This document shows positions 39,239 to 49,657 of a stretch of DNA of 64,000 bases, piece after piece; the first letter of the stretch is position 1, and each line of letters begins with the position of its first letter. This DNA comes from Mycobacterium sp. Its GTDB lineage: Bacteria; Actinomycetota; Actinomycetes; Mycobacteriales; Mycobacteriaceae. A program made the position numbers and the translations under genes. The notes below the pieces were generated by a model. That model saw only the letters and a list, made by a program, of their open reading frames with translations, was not told where the DNA came from and did not search any database. The stretch spans positions 42,057-106,056 of the forward strand of contig JAGQTV010000112.1 in assembly GCA_020438845.1 (NCBI GenBank). Direction: 5' to 3'.

Positions 39239-40031
39239 CCGTCAGGATTCGCGGGCCCGAATCGGTCACCGCGACGGTGTGCTCCCAGTGGGCGGCCCGG
39301 GAGCCGTCGGTGGTGACAACCGTCCACTCGTCGTCGAGGATGCGGGTCTTGGTGGTACCCAGAGTGAGCATGGGCTCTATTGCCAGCACCGATCCGGGGA
39401 CCAAGAGCGGACCACGTCCCGGTTCGCCCTCGTTCGGCAGGAACGGTTCCATATGCATGTGCCGGCCGATGCCGTGCCCGCCGTAGCCGGCGACAATGCC
39501 GTAACGCCGTCCATGCTCCTGCTCGGCAGCGCGCGTGCCGCGTTCAATGGCATGCGAGACGTCGCTGAGCCGATTCCCCGGTGCCATGGCCGCGATTCCG
39601 GCCTCCATGGCCTGCCGGGTCGCCGCCGACAGCGCCTCGTCGGCCGGGATCAACGCCCCGACCCCGAAAGTCACTGCCGAGTCACCGTGCCACCCGTCGA
39701 TGATCGCGCCACAGTCGATGGACACCAGGTCGCCTTCGGCAAGTACCTCGTCGAAGGCCGGGATGCCGTGCACAACACGGTCGTTGACCGAAGAGCAGAT
39801 GCTGGCCGGGTAGCCGTGGTAGCCGAGGAATGACGGTGTGCCGCCGGCATCGCGGATCACGCTTTCGGCGATGTCGTCGAGGTCTTTGGTCGACGCCCCC
39901 GGGCGGGCAGCGTCCTGCACTGCGCGCAGCGCGGCCGCAACTACCGATCCGGCGGCCGCCATGGCATCAAGCTCACCCTCGGAGCGGGCGGGAACGGTCT
40001 TGCGGCGACGCAGCCCGGGCACGGACACCAT
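39234..40031 (-). CDS. map: methionine aminopeptidase type I
   Basis: Removes the initiator Met from nascent proteins. The 265 residues have the pita-bread fold with metal ligands in [38 protein letters not shown] and [10 protein letters not shown]. It follows adk by nine bases in the secY-adk-map series. No N-terminal zinc-finger extension is present. Confidence 0.97.
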   Translation of the reverse strand: MVSVPGLRRRKTVPARSEGELDAMAAAGSVVAAALRAVQDAARPGASTKDLDDIAESVIRDAGGTPSFLGYHGYPASICSSVNDRVVHGIPAFDEVLAEGDLVSIDCGAIIDGWHGDSAVTFGVGALIPADEALSAATRQAMEAGIAAMAPGNRLSDVSHAIERGTRAAEQEHGRRYGIVAGYGGHGIGRHMHMEPFLPNEGEPGRGPLLVPGSVLAIEPMLTLGTTKTRILDDEWTVVTTDGSRAAHWEHTVAVTDSGPRILTA

Positions 40032-40040
40032 GGCGGACGC

Positions 40041-40589
40041 TCAGCGACCGAGCGCCTGCAGAGCCCGATCGAAGACCTCGTCGAGAGTCCCCACCGCGTC
40101 GACTGTCTTCAGTTCTGCGTCGCCGTAATAATCCAGAAGCGGTGCCGTCTCGTCCCGGTAGACCTGGAAGCGGTTACGGATCACTTCTTCGGTGTCGTCG
40201 GCACGGCCGCGGCCCTTGAGCCGTTGCACCAGTTCGTCCTCCGGCACCCGGAACTCCACCACTGCGTCCAGCTTCAGGCCCCGGCGCTCCAGCATGTCGT
40301 GCAAGGCCTGCGCCTGCTCCAACGAGCGGGGAAAGCCATCCAGAATGAAACCGTCGGCGACATCGGTTTCGTCGAGTCGGTCATCGACGAGTGCATTGGT
40401 CAGGCTGGCCGGCACCAAGTCACCGGCGTCAAGGTATTTCTTGGCCTCCAACCCCAGCTTGGTGCCATGGCTGATGTTGTGCCGGAACAGGTCGCCGGTG
40501 GAGATCTGCGGCACGCCTAACTCCTCGGCCAGCCTGACGGCCTGGGTGCCCTTGCCCGCCCCCGGCGGACCCAGCAGGACGATTCTCAC
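40041..40589 (-). CDS. adk: adenylate kinase
   Basis: Interconverts ATP plus AMP and two ADP. The 182 residues start [20 protein letters not shown] with the P-loop, then DLFRHNIS in the AMP site and [13 protein letters not shown]. It has the short LID (no zinc-finger insertion) typical of mycobacteria. The start overlaps the secY stop by four bases. Confidence 0.98.
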   Translation of the reverse strand: MRIVLLGPPGAGKGTQAVRLAEELGVPQISTGDLFRHNISHGTKLGLEAKKYLDAGDLVPASLTNALVDDRLDETDVADGFILDGFPRSLEQAQALHDMLERRGLKLDAVVEFRVPEDELVQRLKGRGRADDTEEVIRNRFQVYRDETAPLLDYYGDAELKTVDAVGTLDEVFDRALQALGR

Positions 40590-41914
40590 TTCAGGAACCC
40601 TTCGTAGTTGCGCTGCATCAACTGGCTCTCGATCTGCTTCACCGTGTCGAGACCCACGCCGATCATGATCAGCACCGCGGTGCCGCCGAACGGAAGGTTC
40701 TGCACCGCGCCACTGTTGCCGACCTGCAGGAACAGGTTAGGCAGAACGGCGATGATACCGAGGTAGATCGAGCCGGGAAGGGTGATTCGGTTTAGCACGT
40801 AGCTCAGATAGTCCGCGGTCGGCCTGCCGGGCCGGATGCCGGGAATGAAGCCGCCGAACTTCTTCATCTCGTCCGCCCGCTCCTCAGGGTTGAACGTGAC
40901 CGAGACGTAGAAGTAGGTGAAGAACATGATCAAGGCGAAGTAGACGGCGACGTAGGTCGGATCTGCGGGGTTGGTCAGATGCTGGGCGACGAAACGGTCC
41001 CACCAGTTGTTGCTGGGCCCGCCGCTGCGCCCGCTCTGAATCAGCTGGGTTACCAGGTGCGGGATGTAGATCAGCGACGACGCGAAGATCACCGGGATGA
41101 CGCCGGCCTGGTTGACCTTCAGGGGCAGGTAGGTCGACGTGCCGCCGTACATGCGACGGCCCACCATGCGCTTGGCGTACTGGACCGGGATGCGGCGCTG
41201 CCCCTGCTCGACGAACACCACACCGATGATGATCAGCAGGGCAGCCCCGCACACGGCGGCGAAAACCGGACCGCCGCGAGTGTCCAGGATGGTCTTGCCC
41301 TCGGCCGGGATGCGAGCCGCGATACCCGCGAAGATCAGCAGCGACATGCCGTTGCCGATGCCACGCTCGGTGACCAGTTCACCCATCCACATGACCAGCG
41401 CCGCGCCCGCCGTCATCACCAGAACGATCACGATCAGCGGGAAGATGCCCTTGTCCGGGAGCACCTCCACCGAGCAGTTCTGCAACAGGCCGCCGTTGGC
41501 GGCCAGCGCGACGATGCTCGTGGCCTGCAGGACAGCCAGTGCAACCGCCAGGTAGCGGGTGTACTGCGTCATTTTGGCCTGACCCGCTTGTCCTTCTTTG
41601 CGGAGCTCCTCAAATCGGGGAATGACCACGGTGAGGAGTTGCACGATGATGCTCGCGGTGATGTAGGGCATGACGCCCACCGCGAATACCGAAAGCTGGA
41701 GCAGCGCTCCACCGGAGAACAGGTTGATCAGTGAGTAGATCTGCGCTCCGGCGCCGCCACTGACTTCCTCGATGCACTGGTGGACGTTTTTGTAGTTCAC
41801 GCCCGGAGACGGCAACGCGGCGCCTGCGCGGTACAGGATGACGATGCCCAGGGTGAAGAGGATCTTCCGTCTCAGGTCGACCGTTCGCAGCGACGAGATG
41901 AAAGCCGAGAGCAC
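40586..41914 (-). CDS. secY: preprotein translocase subunit SecY
   Basis: Channel subunit of the Sec translocon in the plasma membrane, 442 residues with ten helices. The start [20 protein letters not shown], the lateral-gate region [20 protein letters not shown] and the C-terminal [12 protein letters not shown] are typical. It begins a secY-adk-map transcript, separated from rplO and the spc genes by about 3.9 kb of unrelated genes. Confidence 0.98.
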   Translation of the reverse strand: MLSAFISSLRTVDLRRKILFTLGIVILYRAGAALPSPGVNYKNVHQCIEEVSGGAGAQIYSLINLFSGGALLQLSVFAVGVMPYITASIIVQLLTVVIPRFEELRKEGQAGQAKMTQYTRYLAVALAVLQATSIVALAANGGLLQNCSVEVLPDKGIFPLIVIVLVMTAGAALVMWMGELVTERGIGNGMSLLIFAGIAARIPAEGKTILDTRGGPVFAAVCGAALLIIIGVVFVEQGQRRIPVQYAKRMVGRRMYGGTSTYLPLKVNQAGVIPVIFASSLIYIPHLVTQLIQSGRSGGPSNNWWDRFVAQHLTNPADPTYVAVYFALIMFFTYFYVSVTFNPEERADEMKKFGGFIPGIRPGRPTADYLSYVLNRITLPGSIYLGIIAVLPNLFLQVGNSGAVQNLPFGGTAVLIMIGVGLDTVKQIESQLMQRNYEGFLK

Positions 41915-42138
41915 TGTTCCTCCTGGGCAGCCGGACCGGGGGCGCGGCGTGCCGATGGGCTGGCCTGGCCAGCGGTACGGTCAAATCCTTAGTCGGCGCT
42001 CGCACCGTGAACGGGCGCGCGCTCAAACAGTCTACGAGACTAACAGTTACCCCAGGCTGGCTGGGAATCCGTCCGCGCGCAGGCAGCTGATTACCTTGGC
42101 TAAGCAAGTGCTCCGCTGAACTCCCACGGGAGAACGCG

Positions 42139-42910
42139 ATGAAACGCACCCGACAGGCACCATTGGAATCTGGCGTCCAGCGTTGGCGCGACGGCAACGA
42201 TGGTCGCCAGGGCCCGGGCTCTGGCCACCCGAAATCGGGATCCGCTGGTCGAGGACCGCTTCGCGGAGCCTCTTGTCCGCGCTGCAGGGGTCCAGACCTT
42301 CACCAGCGTCCTGGACGGCGACATCGGAATCGCCGACCAGGACGGGACAACTCTTCTGAGCGATCTGGTCGCGGTGCGAACCCGGTTCAAGAACAACTTC
42401 TTCGCCGATGCGGCAGAGGCCGGCATCCGGCAGGCGGTCATCCTGGCCGCCGGAAGGCGAACCGTGGGCATCGACCTTCGCGACGATTGGCGGGCGGCGC
42501 TGCGGGCGGAGGGTTTCGACGAGGCGACGCCGAGCGCCTGGATCGCCGAATTGAGCACGCCGGGCAGCCGGTTCGCGACCGACTATCACCCCGCCGGCGG
42601 AGTCGGGGTCGCCCGGCGCACCTCGTCGATCAGTGACCAGTGGGCCGAGCACGGATTGGAGCTCTACCTCGGTGACCTCTTCCCCGGGGGCCGGCGCCGA
42701 CCCGTCGAAGACCAGCTCGACCAGTTAGGCTGTCGGGTGACGCTCTGCCCCCGACGCCCCCGACCGGAGATGTTCGCCAGCTATGGCCGTCACTTACCCG
42801 AAGGCGAGGCCAACGCGGCCCTTCGGAAGGCGCGGCCCTTCGGAAGGCGTGGCCCTTCGGAAGGCGTGGCTCTTCGGAAGGCACTGTATGTCACGGCAAT
42901 CCGGAAGTAG
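42139..42910 (+). pseudogene. decayed SAM-dependent methyltransferase (LCMT-like family)
   Basis: Remnant of the family represented intact by the next gene. Starting at the ATG at 42139, removal of one base from the CCC at 42149-42151 would restore MKRTDRHHWNLASSVGATAT and join it to the main frame (from 42140). As it stands, that frame has a stop codon and no start before 42200. Against the intact neighbour, 42 residues are missing after VILAAG (the SAM-binding region) and about 20 after AWIAE. The 3' end is replaced by four 17-bp repeats, each shifting frame. Activity is very unlikely. A sequencing error could explain the first shift but not the deletions. Confidence 0.85.
42819..42882 (+). 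repeat. 17-bp tandem repeat at the pseudogene 3' end
   Basis: Units CCCTTCGGAAGGCGTGG occur at 42819-42835 (one mismatch), 42836-42852 and 42853-42869, with a partial copy at 42870-42882. The unit contains an imperfect dyad CCTTCGGAAGG. The heptamer GGAAGGC from the unit also appears at the junction of the first internal deletion (near 42447). Confidence 0.95.
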
Positions 42911-42925
42911 AGGCATCAGAGGCAG

Positions 42926-43834
42926 ATGACACGGTACGACGGCGATTCCTGGGGCCCCGCGTCGAGCGTGGGGATGACGGCCACCCTCGTCGCAGCCGCG
43001 CGTGCGATGGGCACCAAGGACGAGCGTGGCTTGATCGACGACCCCTTTGCCGAGCCCCTGGTTCGTGCGGTGGGCATCCCCTTCTTCGTTGACCTGCTCG
43101 ACGGCCGCATCGACCCTGCTGCGCTCGGTGACGACGGCCCCGAACGCGCGGCCGCCATGGTCGCCGGCATGGCGATGCGCACCAGGTTCTTCGACGAGTA
43201 TTTCGCCACCGCGACCGGGACAGGAATTCGACAGGCGGTGATCTTGGCCGCCGGTCTGGATTCGCGCGCCTACCGGCTGCCCTGGCCGACGGGCACGGTT
43301 GTCTACGAGGTCGACCAGCCTGCCGTCGTCGAATTCAAGACCGACACCTTGGCAGGGCTCGGCGCCGTCCCGGCCGCCACGCGCAGGACGGTGAGTATCG
43401 ACCTCCGCGAGGATTGGCCTTCAGCGCTGCGGGCCAGCGGGTTCGACCCGGCGGCTCGCACCGCGTGGCTGGCCGAAGGGCTTTTGATCTACCTTCCACC
43501 GGAGGCGCAGGACCGACTACTGGACACGATCACCGAACTCAGCGCCCCGGGTAGCACGGTGGCCACCGAATACGTGCCGGGGATAGTCGACTTCGACGCC
43601 GACCGGGCAAGGGAAATGACGGCTCCCATGCAGCAGCAGGGACTCGACCTCGACATGCCTGCCCTGATCTATCCCGGACCCCGCAGCAACGTCATGGACC
43701 ACCTGAGCGCAACGGGCTGGCAGGTTACCGGCGTTCCCGAGCCGGAATTGTTCGCCCGTGCGGGCCTGCCGCCGCGGGAGCGCGGCGACCACGATCCACT
43801 CGGCGAGATCACCTACGTGAGCGCCACCCGCTGA
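42926..43834 (+). CDS. SAM-dependent methyltransferase (TIGR00027/LCMT-like family)
   Basis: Class I methyltransferase of 302 residues from a family greatly expanded in mycobacteria. It has [21 protein letters not shown] at the start, [20 protein letters not shown], the SAM site [30 protein letters not shown] and the signature [20 protein letters not shown]. Substrates of the family are largely unknown. It follows the pseudogene copy by 15 bp and converges on sppA with a seven-base gap. Confidence 0.92.
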   Translation: MTRYDGDSWGPASSVGMTATLVAAARAMGTKDERGLIDDPFAEPLVRAVGIPFFVDLLDGRIDPAALGDDGPERAAAMVAGMAMRTRFFDEYFATATGTGIRQAVILAAGLDSRAYRLPWPTGTVVYEVDQPAVVEFKTDTLAGLGAVPAATRRTVSIDLREDWPSALRASGFDPAARTAWLAEGLLIYLPPEAQDRLLDTITELSAPGSTVATEYVPGIVDFDADRAREMTAPMQQQGLDLDMPALIYPGPRSNVMDHLSATGWQVTGVPEPELFARAGLPPRERGDHDPLGEITYVSATR

Positions 43835-43841
43835 CAACCGT

Positions 43842-45668
43842 TCAGAACCGCCACTCCCCCACCCAGAGTGCAGTGGTTCTGCCGCCCAGCAGAACGGCGA
43901 TGGCATCGACCAGCGCGGCCGGTCGCGATGAGGATTCGTGCCGCAACATGTCCCGCACCGACGAGCCGGGGTAGGCGGCCAGCCGCACCTCGGCGTCGAC
44001 GTCGAGGCCGGCAAGCACCTTCGCCCGCCGGACTGCGACACGAAATCCGCCGAGCTCGTCGACCAGGCCCCGCTCGTGGGCGTCGGCCCCGGTCCAGATC
44101 CGGCCACGGGCAATGCCGTCGACCTCCTCGACGGTCATCGAGCGGGACTCGGCAACGCGACGCACGAAGTCGTCGTAGAAGAGGTCGGCCTCGGCTTCGA
44201 CCATGTCGTGCTGCTCTGCAGTGAACGGCGCGTTGATCGACCAGGCGTCGGCATTGGTGTTCGTGCGCACCACATCGGAGCCGACCCCAAGGCGTTCCTT
44301 CAGATCACGAGCGACGAGCTTGCCGGTCACCACGCCGATCGAACCGGTGATCGTCCCGGGGTTCGCGACGATCGTGTCGGCCGCCATCGCGATGTAGTAA
44401 CCGCCGGAGGCGGCAACCGAACCCATGGAGGCGACGACCGGCTTTCCCTTCTCACGCAGCCGGCAGATCTCCCGCCAGATCGTCTCCGAGCCGGTCACCG
44501 ATCCGCCCGGACTGTCGACGCGCAGCACCACAGCCGTCACATCATCTTTCGACGCAGCCTCACGCAAGGCCGCGGCGATGGTGTCACCACCCGCACTGGA
44601 CCGCGACATCGGCAGCACCTGCGGGCCTCCCCGGCCGCTGACGATCGGACCCGCAACGGTCACCACGGCGATGGCGGGTTTGGGCTTGCCACCCGGGATC
44701 GACGGCAAGCGCTCGCGGGTCGCGGCGTAGTTGGACAGGAAGAGTCGCGGTGGCGCGTCTTCGCCGTCGGGGTCGGCACCGCCGGTGACGTCCCCCCCGA
44801 TGACATCTCTTTCGGTGACACCTCTGTCAGTGACATCTCTGTCAGTGACATCCCCGGTGACACCCCCGGTGACATCCCCGGTTACATCTCTGTCTGGGGC
44901 GGCGATCAGTTCGATGATGCGTGCGTAGGCCTCGTCGCGAAAGCCGATGCGGTCAACCAAGCGGGCCGTGAGGGCATCCTCGCGGAGCAAGGGCGCCCGG
45001 TTGGCCAACTCGTCGAGAGTTCCGACATCAACGCCGCGAGACTCCGCAATGGCCGTCCAGACCTGGCCATGCAGGCTTTCGATCATCCGGGAGTCGGCCT
45101 CCCGATGGGCTTCGGTGTAGCGATCCTGGGTGAAGAGGTTGGCCGCCGACTTGTACTCGCCCCGCGCGACGAACTGTGCTTCGATTCCGGCTTTATCCAG
45201 GGCATCACGCAGGAACAGAGCATTGGTGGCGAAGCCGATGAGCCCGACGGTTCCGGACGGCTGCATCCACACCTCACCGAACGCCGACGCCAGGTAATAG
45301 GACAGGGTGCCCGGATAGGTTTCCGACCACGCCAGCGACGGCTTGACCGCGGCGAACGTCGCGATCGCCTCGCGCAACTCCTGAACCGCGCCCGGGGGCG
45401 CAGCCGAAAGCTGCACGCGCGCGATCAACCCCGCAACCCGGCGATCTTCGGCTCCACGATGAATGGCGGCCACGGCGTCGCGCAGCACCAGCGGCTTACC
45501 CGCGCCGGTAATCAGTCGCAGCGGGTCGAACCCGGCGGTTTCCGGCGGCAAGGACTGCAGGTCGAGTTCCAGGATGCAGCCTTTGGGAACACCGTGGTGG
45601 CGCACGGTGTCGATGCGGCGGACCAGGGTACGAAGCTCATTCGGGACGTCGGGCAGGAAAGAACGCAT
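43842..45668 (-). CDS. sppA: signal peptide peptidase SppA (protease IV)
   Basis: Membrane-associated Ser/Lys protease degrading leftover signal peptides, 67K type with two homologous halves and 608 residues. The N-terminal half supplies Lys173 in GEYKSAANLF, the C-terminal half Ser421 in SMGSVAASGGYY. VDSPGGSVTGSE is the oxyanion region. Between the halves, residues 261-297 are a low-complexity DVT repeat. No obvious N-terminal membrane anchor is seen. It follows rplO beyond a terminator and shares its strand. Confidence 0.94.
   Translation of the reverse strand: MRSFLPDVPNELRTLVRRIDTVRHHGVPKGCILELDLQSLPPETAGFDPLRLITGAGKPLVLRDAVAAIHRGAEDRRVAGLIARVQLSAAPPGAVQELREAIATFAAVKPSLAWSETYPGTLSYYLASAFGEVWMQPSGTVGLIGFATNALFLRDALDKAGIEAQFVARGEYKSAANLFTQDRYTEAHREADSRMIESLHGQVWTAIAESRGVDVGTLDELANRAPLLREDALTARLVDRIGFRDEAYARIIELIAAPDRDVTGDVTGGVTGDVTDRDVTDRGVTERDVIGGDVTGGADPDGEDAPPRLFLSNYAATRERLPSIPGGKPKPAIAVVTVAGPIVSGRGGPQVLPMSRSSAGGDTIAAALREAASKDDVTAVVLRVDSPGGSVTGSETIWREICRLREKGKPVVASMGSVAASGGYYIAMAADTIVANPGTITGSIGVVTGKLVARDLKERLGVGSDVVRTNTNADAWSINAPFTAEQHDMVEAEADLFYDDFVRRVAESRSMTVEEVDGIARGRIWTGADAHERGLVDELGGFRVAVRRAKVLAGLDVDAEVRLAAYPGSSVRDMLRHESSSRPAALVDAIAVLLGGRTTALWVGEWRF
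44778..44888 (-). repeat. degenerate repeat encoding a DVT-rich linker in sppA
   Basis: Short units of 12-15 bp built on GTGACATC recur about nine times and encode DVTGD, GVTGD, DVTDR and GVTER type units (residues 261-297). They lie between the two protease halves and keep the frame. Their length is likely to vary between strains. Confidence 0.85.
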
Positions 45669-45714
45669 GGCACCGAGGCTACGGTCACCCTTTTCGCACG
45701 AGCAAACGCAAAAA

Positions 45715-45740
45715 CCTCCGACACGCCATGCGTGCGGAGG
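45715..45740 (-). terminator. intrinsic terminator after rplO
   Basis: Read on the minus strand, CCTCCG ... CGGAGG forms a stem extended by GTG/CAC and GC/GC pairs around one bulge, and is followed at once by a TTTTT run (45710-45714). It lies 46 bp past the rplO stop and 47 bp before the sppA start. It should end the spc transcript, leaving sppA to its own promoter or read-through. Confidence 0.8.
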
Positions 45741-45785
45741 CTTTCGCAGTCCCTCGCAGCGCGAGGTGGACCTCAGTTCGCGGAA

Positions 45786-46229
45786 CTAGCCGATTTCGGT
45801 GGCCGAGCCACCCGCCGCGGTGATCTTCTCCCGTGCGCTGCCGCTGAACTTGTGGGCGGTCACATTGACCTTCGCCGTCAGTTTGCCGTCGCCGAGCACC
45901 TTCACCAGGGTGTTCTTGCGAACAGCGCCCTTAGACACCAGGTCCTCCAGGGTGATGTCACCACCCTCGGGGAAGAGTCGGTTGATATCGCCGACGTTGA
46001 CCACCTCGAACTCGGTGCGGAACCGGTTGCGGAAGCCCTTGAGCTTGGGCAGCCGCATGTGGATCGGCATCTGGCCGCCCTCGAAGCCCACCGGAACGTT
46101 CTTGCGGGCGCCGGTGCCCTTGGTGCCCCGGCCGGCCGTCTTGCCCTTGGAACCCTCACCGCGACCGACACGGGTCTTGGCCTTCTTCTCGCCTGGCGCG
46201 GGGCGCAGGTCATGAAGCTTGATGGTCAT
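45786..46229 (-). CDS. rplO: 50S ribosomal protein L15
   Basis: Late-assembly large-subunit protein of 147 residues: [20 protein letters not shown], the Gly/Lys-rich [20 protein letters not shown] segment and the C-terminal [20 protein letters not shown]. Last gene of the spc transcript here. secY, which follows rplO in many bacteria, is displaced. Confidence 0.98.
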   Translation of the reverse strand: MTIKLHDLRPAPGEKKAKTRVGRGEGSKGKTAGRGTKGTGARKNVPVGFEGGQMPIHMRLPKLKGFRNRFRTEFEVVNVGDINRLFPEGGDITLEDLVSKGAVRKNTLVKVLGDGKLTAKVNVTAHKFSGSAREKITAAGGSATEIG

Positions 46230-46231
46230 GG

Positions 46232-46411
46232 TCAGACCTCCTCAACTTCCACGAGGTGATGCACGACCCTGATCAGCCCGCGCGTCTGCGGGTTGTCCTC
46301 GCGGACCACCGACTGGCGAATCTTGCGCAGGCCCAGGGTCCGCAGGGTCTCACGCTGCTTCCAGCGGGCGCCCACGGTGCCCCGCACCTGAGTGATCTTC
46401 AGATCGGACAT
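46232..46411 (-). CDS. rpmD: 50S ribosomal protein L30
   Basis: A 59-residue protein starting [19 protein letters not shown], with [19 protein letters not shown] and the end HHLVEVEEV. The start at 46411 is chosen because it begins exactly at the conserved L30 N-terminus. The longer open frame to 46642 lies within rpsE. Gaps to both neighbours are two bases. Confidence 0.97.
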   Translation of the reverse strand: MSDLKITQVRGTVGARWKQRETLRTLGLRKIRQSVVREDNPQTRGLIRVVHHLVEVEEV

Positions 46412-46413
46412 GA

Positions 46414-47115
46414 CTACACACTTCCTTCGGCAGCGGCGACCGCATGCCGGGCCGCTGCTTCGCTCTCGCGACGCGCCCGCAGCATGCCTGCCGGCGCGAC
46501 GTCTTCGATGGGCAGGCCGCGACGGGCCGCCACCTCTTCGGGCCGCTGCAACAGCTTCAGCGCGGCAACTGTGGCGTGCACCACGTTGATCGCGTTGTCG
46601 CTGCCCAGCGACTTCGCCAGCACGTCGTGCACGCCGGCGCATTCCAGCACGGCGCGGCAGGCACCGCCGGCGATGACACCGGTACCGGCGCTAGCCGGAC
46701 GCAGCATCACCACACCGGCAGCGGCTTCGCCCTGCACCGGATGCGTGATTGTGCCGCCGATCAGCGGCACACGGAAGAAGTTCTTGCGAGCCTCTTCCAC
46801 ACCCTTGGCGATCGCGGCCGGCACCTCCTTGGCCTTGCCGTAGCCGACGCCTACCAGTCCGTGGCCGTCGCCGACGATCACCAACGCGGTGAAGCTGAAC
46901 CGGCGACCGCCCTTGACAACCTTGGAGACGCGGTTGATCGTGACGACGCGCTCCAGGTACTGGCTCTTGTCGCCGTCGCGACTGTCACGGCCGCCCCGGC
47001 CGCCACGGTCGTCGCGTCGGCCACGCCCGTCCGAACGGCCACCACGATCGTCGCGGCCCTCGCCCCGGCTGCCCGCGGTGGTCTCCGGGGCCACAGAAGC
47101 CTGTTCCGCCATCAT
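46414..47115 (-). CDS. rpsE: 30S ribosomal protein S5
   Basis: Small-subunit protein important for decoding fidelity. The ATG at 47115 ([11 protein letters not shown]; the next ATG at 47112 is equally possible) has GGAAGGA six bases upstream. An Arg/Asp/Gly-rich N-terminal extension (about 20-52) precedes the core [20 protein letters not shown] and [20 protein letters not shown]. About 233 residues. Confidence 0.97.
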   Translation of the reverse strand: MMAEQASVAPETTAGSRGEGRDDRGGRSDGRGRRDDRGGRGGRDSRDGDKSQYLERVVTINRVSKVVKGGRRFSFTALVIVGDGHGLVGVGYGKAKEVPAAIAKGVEEARKNFFRVPLIGGTITHPVQGEAAAGVVMLRPASAGTGVIAGGACRAVLECAGVHDVLAKSLGSDNAINVVHATVAALKLLQRPEEVAARRGLPIEDVAPAGMLRARRESEAAARHAVAAAEGSV

Positions 47116-47143
47116 GCGGTCCTTCCGTTGTTCTTGTGGGTCA

Positions 47144-47545
47144 TCAGAACGCCAGGCCGCTCTCGCGGGCGGCATCGGCAAGCGCGGCGATGCGCCCGCC
47201 ATAGGTATTGCCACCGCGGTCGAACACCACGGCCTCGATGCCGGCGGCCTTGGCACGCTCGGCGATCAGCTGGCCGACCCGCTTCGCGTGAGCCTTCTTG
47301 TCGCCCTCGACAGCCCGCACATCGGGCTCGATGGACGAGGCAGCCGCCAGCGTGGTGCCATTCTCGTCGTTGACCAGCTGGACGTGGATGTGCCGCGAGG
47401 AGCGGTTGACCACCAAGCGGGGACGCGCCGAAGTGCCGGCGACCTTCTTGCGCAGCCGCGCGTGCCGGCGCAGCCGCGAGGCCCGACGGGCTGCCGACGC
47501 GGTGGTACCGATCGGCTTGCGGTCGATTGTCTGTGTGTCAGCCAT
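47144..47545 (-). CDS. rplR: 50S ribosomal protein L18
   Basis: 5S rRNA-binding protein of 133 residues: [34 protein letters not shown] and the conserved [20 protein letters not shown] near the end. Standard position between rplF and rpsE. Confidence 0.98.
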   Translation of the reverse strand: MADTQTIDRKPIGTTASAARRASRLRRHARLRKKVAGTSARPRLVVNRSSRHIHVQLVNDENGTTLAAASSIEPDVRAVEGDKKAHAKRVGQLIAERAKAAGIEAVVFDRGGNTYGGRIAALADAARESGLAF

Positions 47546-47547
47546 TA

Positions 47548-48087
47548 CTACTTACCTGTCTTTCCGACCTTGCGGCGGATCTGCTCACCCTCGTAACGCA
47601 CGCCCTTGCCCTTGTACGGGTCGGGGCGGCGCAGGCGGCGGATGTTCGCCGAGATCTGTCCGACCTTCTGCTTGTCGATTCCGGAGACCGAGAACTTCGT
47701 GGGGCTCTCCACCGTCAAGGTGATGCCCTCCGGAGCCTCGATCAGCACCGGGTGGCTATAGCCCAGCGCGAACTCGAGATTCGAGCCCTTCTGCTGCACG
47801 CGGTAACCGACACCGAAGATCTCCATCTTGGTGGTGTACCCCTGGGTGACACCGGTGACCAGGTTGGCGATCAAAGTGCGTGAGAGCCCGTGCAGCGAAC
47901 GGTTGCGCCGCTCGTCGTCGGGCCGGCTCACCACAAGTGCACCGTCGTCGTTGCGCGCCACCGTGATCGGCTCTGCGACCGACATCTCCAGGGTGCCCTT
48001 GGGCCCCTTGACCGACACGTTCTGCCCGTCGATGGTCACGTCGACTCCGGGGGGAACCGCAACCGGTTGCCTACCAATACGCGACAT
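47548..48087 (-). CDS. rplF: 50S ribosomal protein L6
   Basis: Large-subunit protein near the factor-binding site, 179 residues with two repeated domains. It begins [19 protein letters not shown], has [12 protein letters not shown] and ends with the conserved [20 protein letters not shown] signature. Confidence 0.98.
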   Translation of the reverse strand: MSRIGRQPVAVPPGVDVTIDGQNVSVKGPKGTLEMSVAEPITVARNDDGALVVSRPDDERRNRSLHGLSRTLIANLVTGVTQGYTTKMEIFGVGYRVQQKGSNLEFALGYSHPVLIEAPEGITLTVESPTKFSVSGIDKQKVGQISANIRRLRRPDPYKGKGVRYEGEQIRRKVGKTGK

Positions 48088-48102
48088 TTTTCTAAGCCTC
48101 TC

Positions 48103-48501
48103 TCACCACACGTACGCGAGGACTTCGCCGCCCACGCCCTCTCGGGACGCCTGGCGATCGGTCTTCAGGCCGGCGGACGTGGAGATGATCGCCACGCCCA
48201 GGCCGCCGAGCACCCGCGGCAGATTGGTGGATTTCGCGTACACCCGCAGGCCGGGCTTGGACACCCGGCGCAGACCGGCGAGGCTACGCTCGCGGTTGGG
48301 GCCGTACTTGAGTTTGACGGTCAGCGACTTGCCCACCCGGGCATCCTCGGTGCGGTAATCGCTGATGTAACCCTCGCTCTTGAGGATCTCGGCGATGTTC
48401 GCCTTGAGCTTCGAGTGCGGCAAGGTCACTTCGTCGTGGTACGCCGAGTTGGCGTTGCGCAGACGGGTCAAGAAGTCTGCGATCGGGTCAGTCATGGTCA
48501 T
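48103..48501 (-). CDS. rpsH: 30S ribosomal protein S8
   Basis: 16S rRNA-binding protein of 132 residues and, in other bacteria, translational repressor of the spc operon. The start [17 protein letters not shown] at 48501 fits the mycobacterial family. The core [20 protein letters not shown] and the end GGEVLAYVW are conserved. Confidence 0.98.
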   Translation of the reverse strand: MTMTDPIADFLTRLRNANSAYHDEVTLPHSKLKANIAEILKSEGYISDYRTEDARVGKSLTVKLKYGPNRERSLAGLRRVSKPGLRVYAKSTNLPRVLGGLGVAIISTSAGLKTDRQASREGVGGEVLAYVW

Positions 48502-48583
48502 GACTGGGCCTCTACCTTCCTCGCAACGGTTCCCTGAGCCGGGCCTGCTGCGCCTTTGTCTTGACTGAAAAAGATCGGGGTTC

Positions 48584-48769
48584 TTACCAGCTGGACTTCT
48601 GCACACCCGGCAGTTCGCCGGCATGCGCCATCTCGCGCAAGCAGATTCGGCACAGGCCGAACTTGCGGTACACCGCGTGCGGTCGGCCGCACTTGTTGCA
48701 GCGGGTGTAGGCCCGCACCGCGAACTTCGGCTTCTTCTTGGCCTTGTTGACCAGAGCCTTCTTTGCCAT
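48584..48769 (-). CDS. rpsN: 30S ribosomal protein S14 type Z (zinc-binding)
   Basis: A 61-residue short S14 starting [20 protein letters not shown]. The CNKC and CRIC pairs in [20 protein letters not shown] are zinc ligands. Like the L36 gene in this window, it is the zinc-dependent isoform. It lies between rplE and rpsH. Confidence 0.98.
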   Translation of the reverse strand: MAKKALVNKAKKKPKFAVRAYTRCNKCGRPHAVYRKFGLCRICLREMAHAGELPGVQKSSW

Positions 48770-48773
48770 CTGC

Positions 48774-49337
48774 TCAGTTCTCCTTGAACGGGAAGCCAAG
48801 GGCCCGCAGCAATGCGCGGCCTTCGTCGTCGGTCGTCGCCGAGGTGACGACGGTGATGTCCATGCCCCGGGGCCGGTCGATGGAGTCCACGTCGATCTCG
48901 TGGAACACCGACTGCTCGGCCAGGCCGAAGGTGTAGTTGCCGTGCCCGTCGAACTGCTTGGCGCTCAGTCCGCGGAAGTCGCGGATACGCGGCAGCGCGA
49001 TCGATACCAGGCGGTCCAGGAATTCCCACATCCGGTCGCCCCGCAAGGTGACCCGGGCGCCGATCGGCATGCCCTCGCGAAGTTTGAACTGCGCGATGGA
49101 CTTCCGAGCCTTGCGGATCTCCGGCTTCTGACCGGTGATCAGCGACAGGTCGTTCACCGCACCGTTGATCAACTTGGCATCGCGGGCGGCGTCACCGACG
49201 CCCATGTTGACGATCACCTTGACCACACCGGGGATTTGCATCACGTTGGCGTAGTTGAACTGACTGTTCAGCGAATCGCGAATCTCGCTGCGGTAGCGCT
49301 GCTTGAGCCGCGGCTGAACCTTCTCTGCGGTTGTCAT
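48774..49337 (-). CDS. rplE: 50S ribosomal protein L5
   Basis: 5S rRNA-binding protein of 187 residues, contacting the P-site tRNA. It has [39 protein letters not shown] and the C-terminal [18 protein letters not shown]. The start overlaps the rplX stop by four bases. Confidence 0.98.
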   Translation of the reverse strand: MTTAEKVQPRLKQRYRSEIRDSLNSQFNYANVMQIPGVVKVIVNMGVGDAARDAKLINGAVNDLSLITGQKPEIRKARKSIAQFKLREGMPIGARVTLRGDRMWEFLDRLVSIALPRIRDFRGLSAKQFDGHGNYTFGLAEQSVFHEIDVDSIDRPRGMDITVVTSATTDDEGRALLRALGFPFKEN

Positions 49338-49657
49338 GCCTTGATGTCCTTGCCGTTGCGCTTGGAGATGCGGACCTTCTTGCCGCTCTCTTCATCGACG
49401 CGGTAGCCGATGCGGGTGGGCTTGCCGTCGGAGTCGACGACCATCACGTTGGAGACATGGATCGGCGCCTCCTGGGTGACGATGCCGCCGGAGGAAGCGC
49501 CGCGCTCATTTGCCGAGTTCGGAGTGTGCTTCTTGATCCGGTTGACGCCCTCGACGAGGATGCGTTCGCGCTCCGGGTAGGCCTTCAGGACCTTGCCCTT
49601 GGCACCCTTGTCCTTGCCGGCGATGACCAGCACGGTGTCGCCCTTGTGGACCTTCAT
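49334..49657 (-). CDS. rplX: 50S ribosomal protein L24
   Basis: Assembly-initiator protein of 107 residues with a KOW motif: [20 protein letters not shown] then [20 protein letters not shown]. It directly abuts rplN and overlaps rplE by four bases. Confidence 0.98.
   Translation of the reverse strand: MKVHKGDTVLVIAGKDKGAKGKVLKAYPERERILVEGVNRIKKHTPNSANERGASSGGIVTQEAPIHVSNVMVVDSDGKPTRIGYRVDEESGKKVRISKRNGKDIKA

Noticed and set aside
41915-42138. 224-bp gap upstream of secY searched for RNA genes and a promoter
   Set aside because: No tRNA-like cloverleaf and no convincing -35/-10 pair was found. It presumably holds the secY promoter, but I cannot place it.
42819-42882. 17-bp repeats considered as a replication-initiator iteron array or phage attachment site
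   Set aside because: They sit inside a decayed gene, with no integrase, origin genes or AT-rich region nearby.
43938-46259. A 773-codon open frame on the plus strand opposite sppA and rplO
   Set aside because: It is the antisense shadow of strongly conserved genes, caused by high GC content. Its translation shows no recognisable fold.
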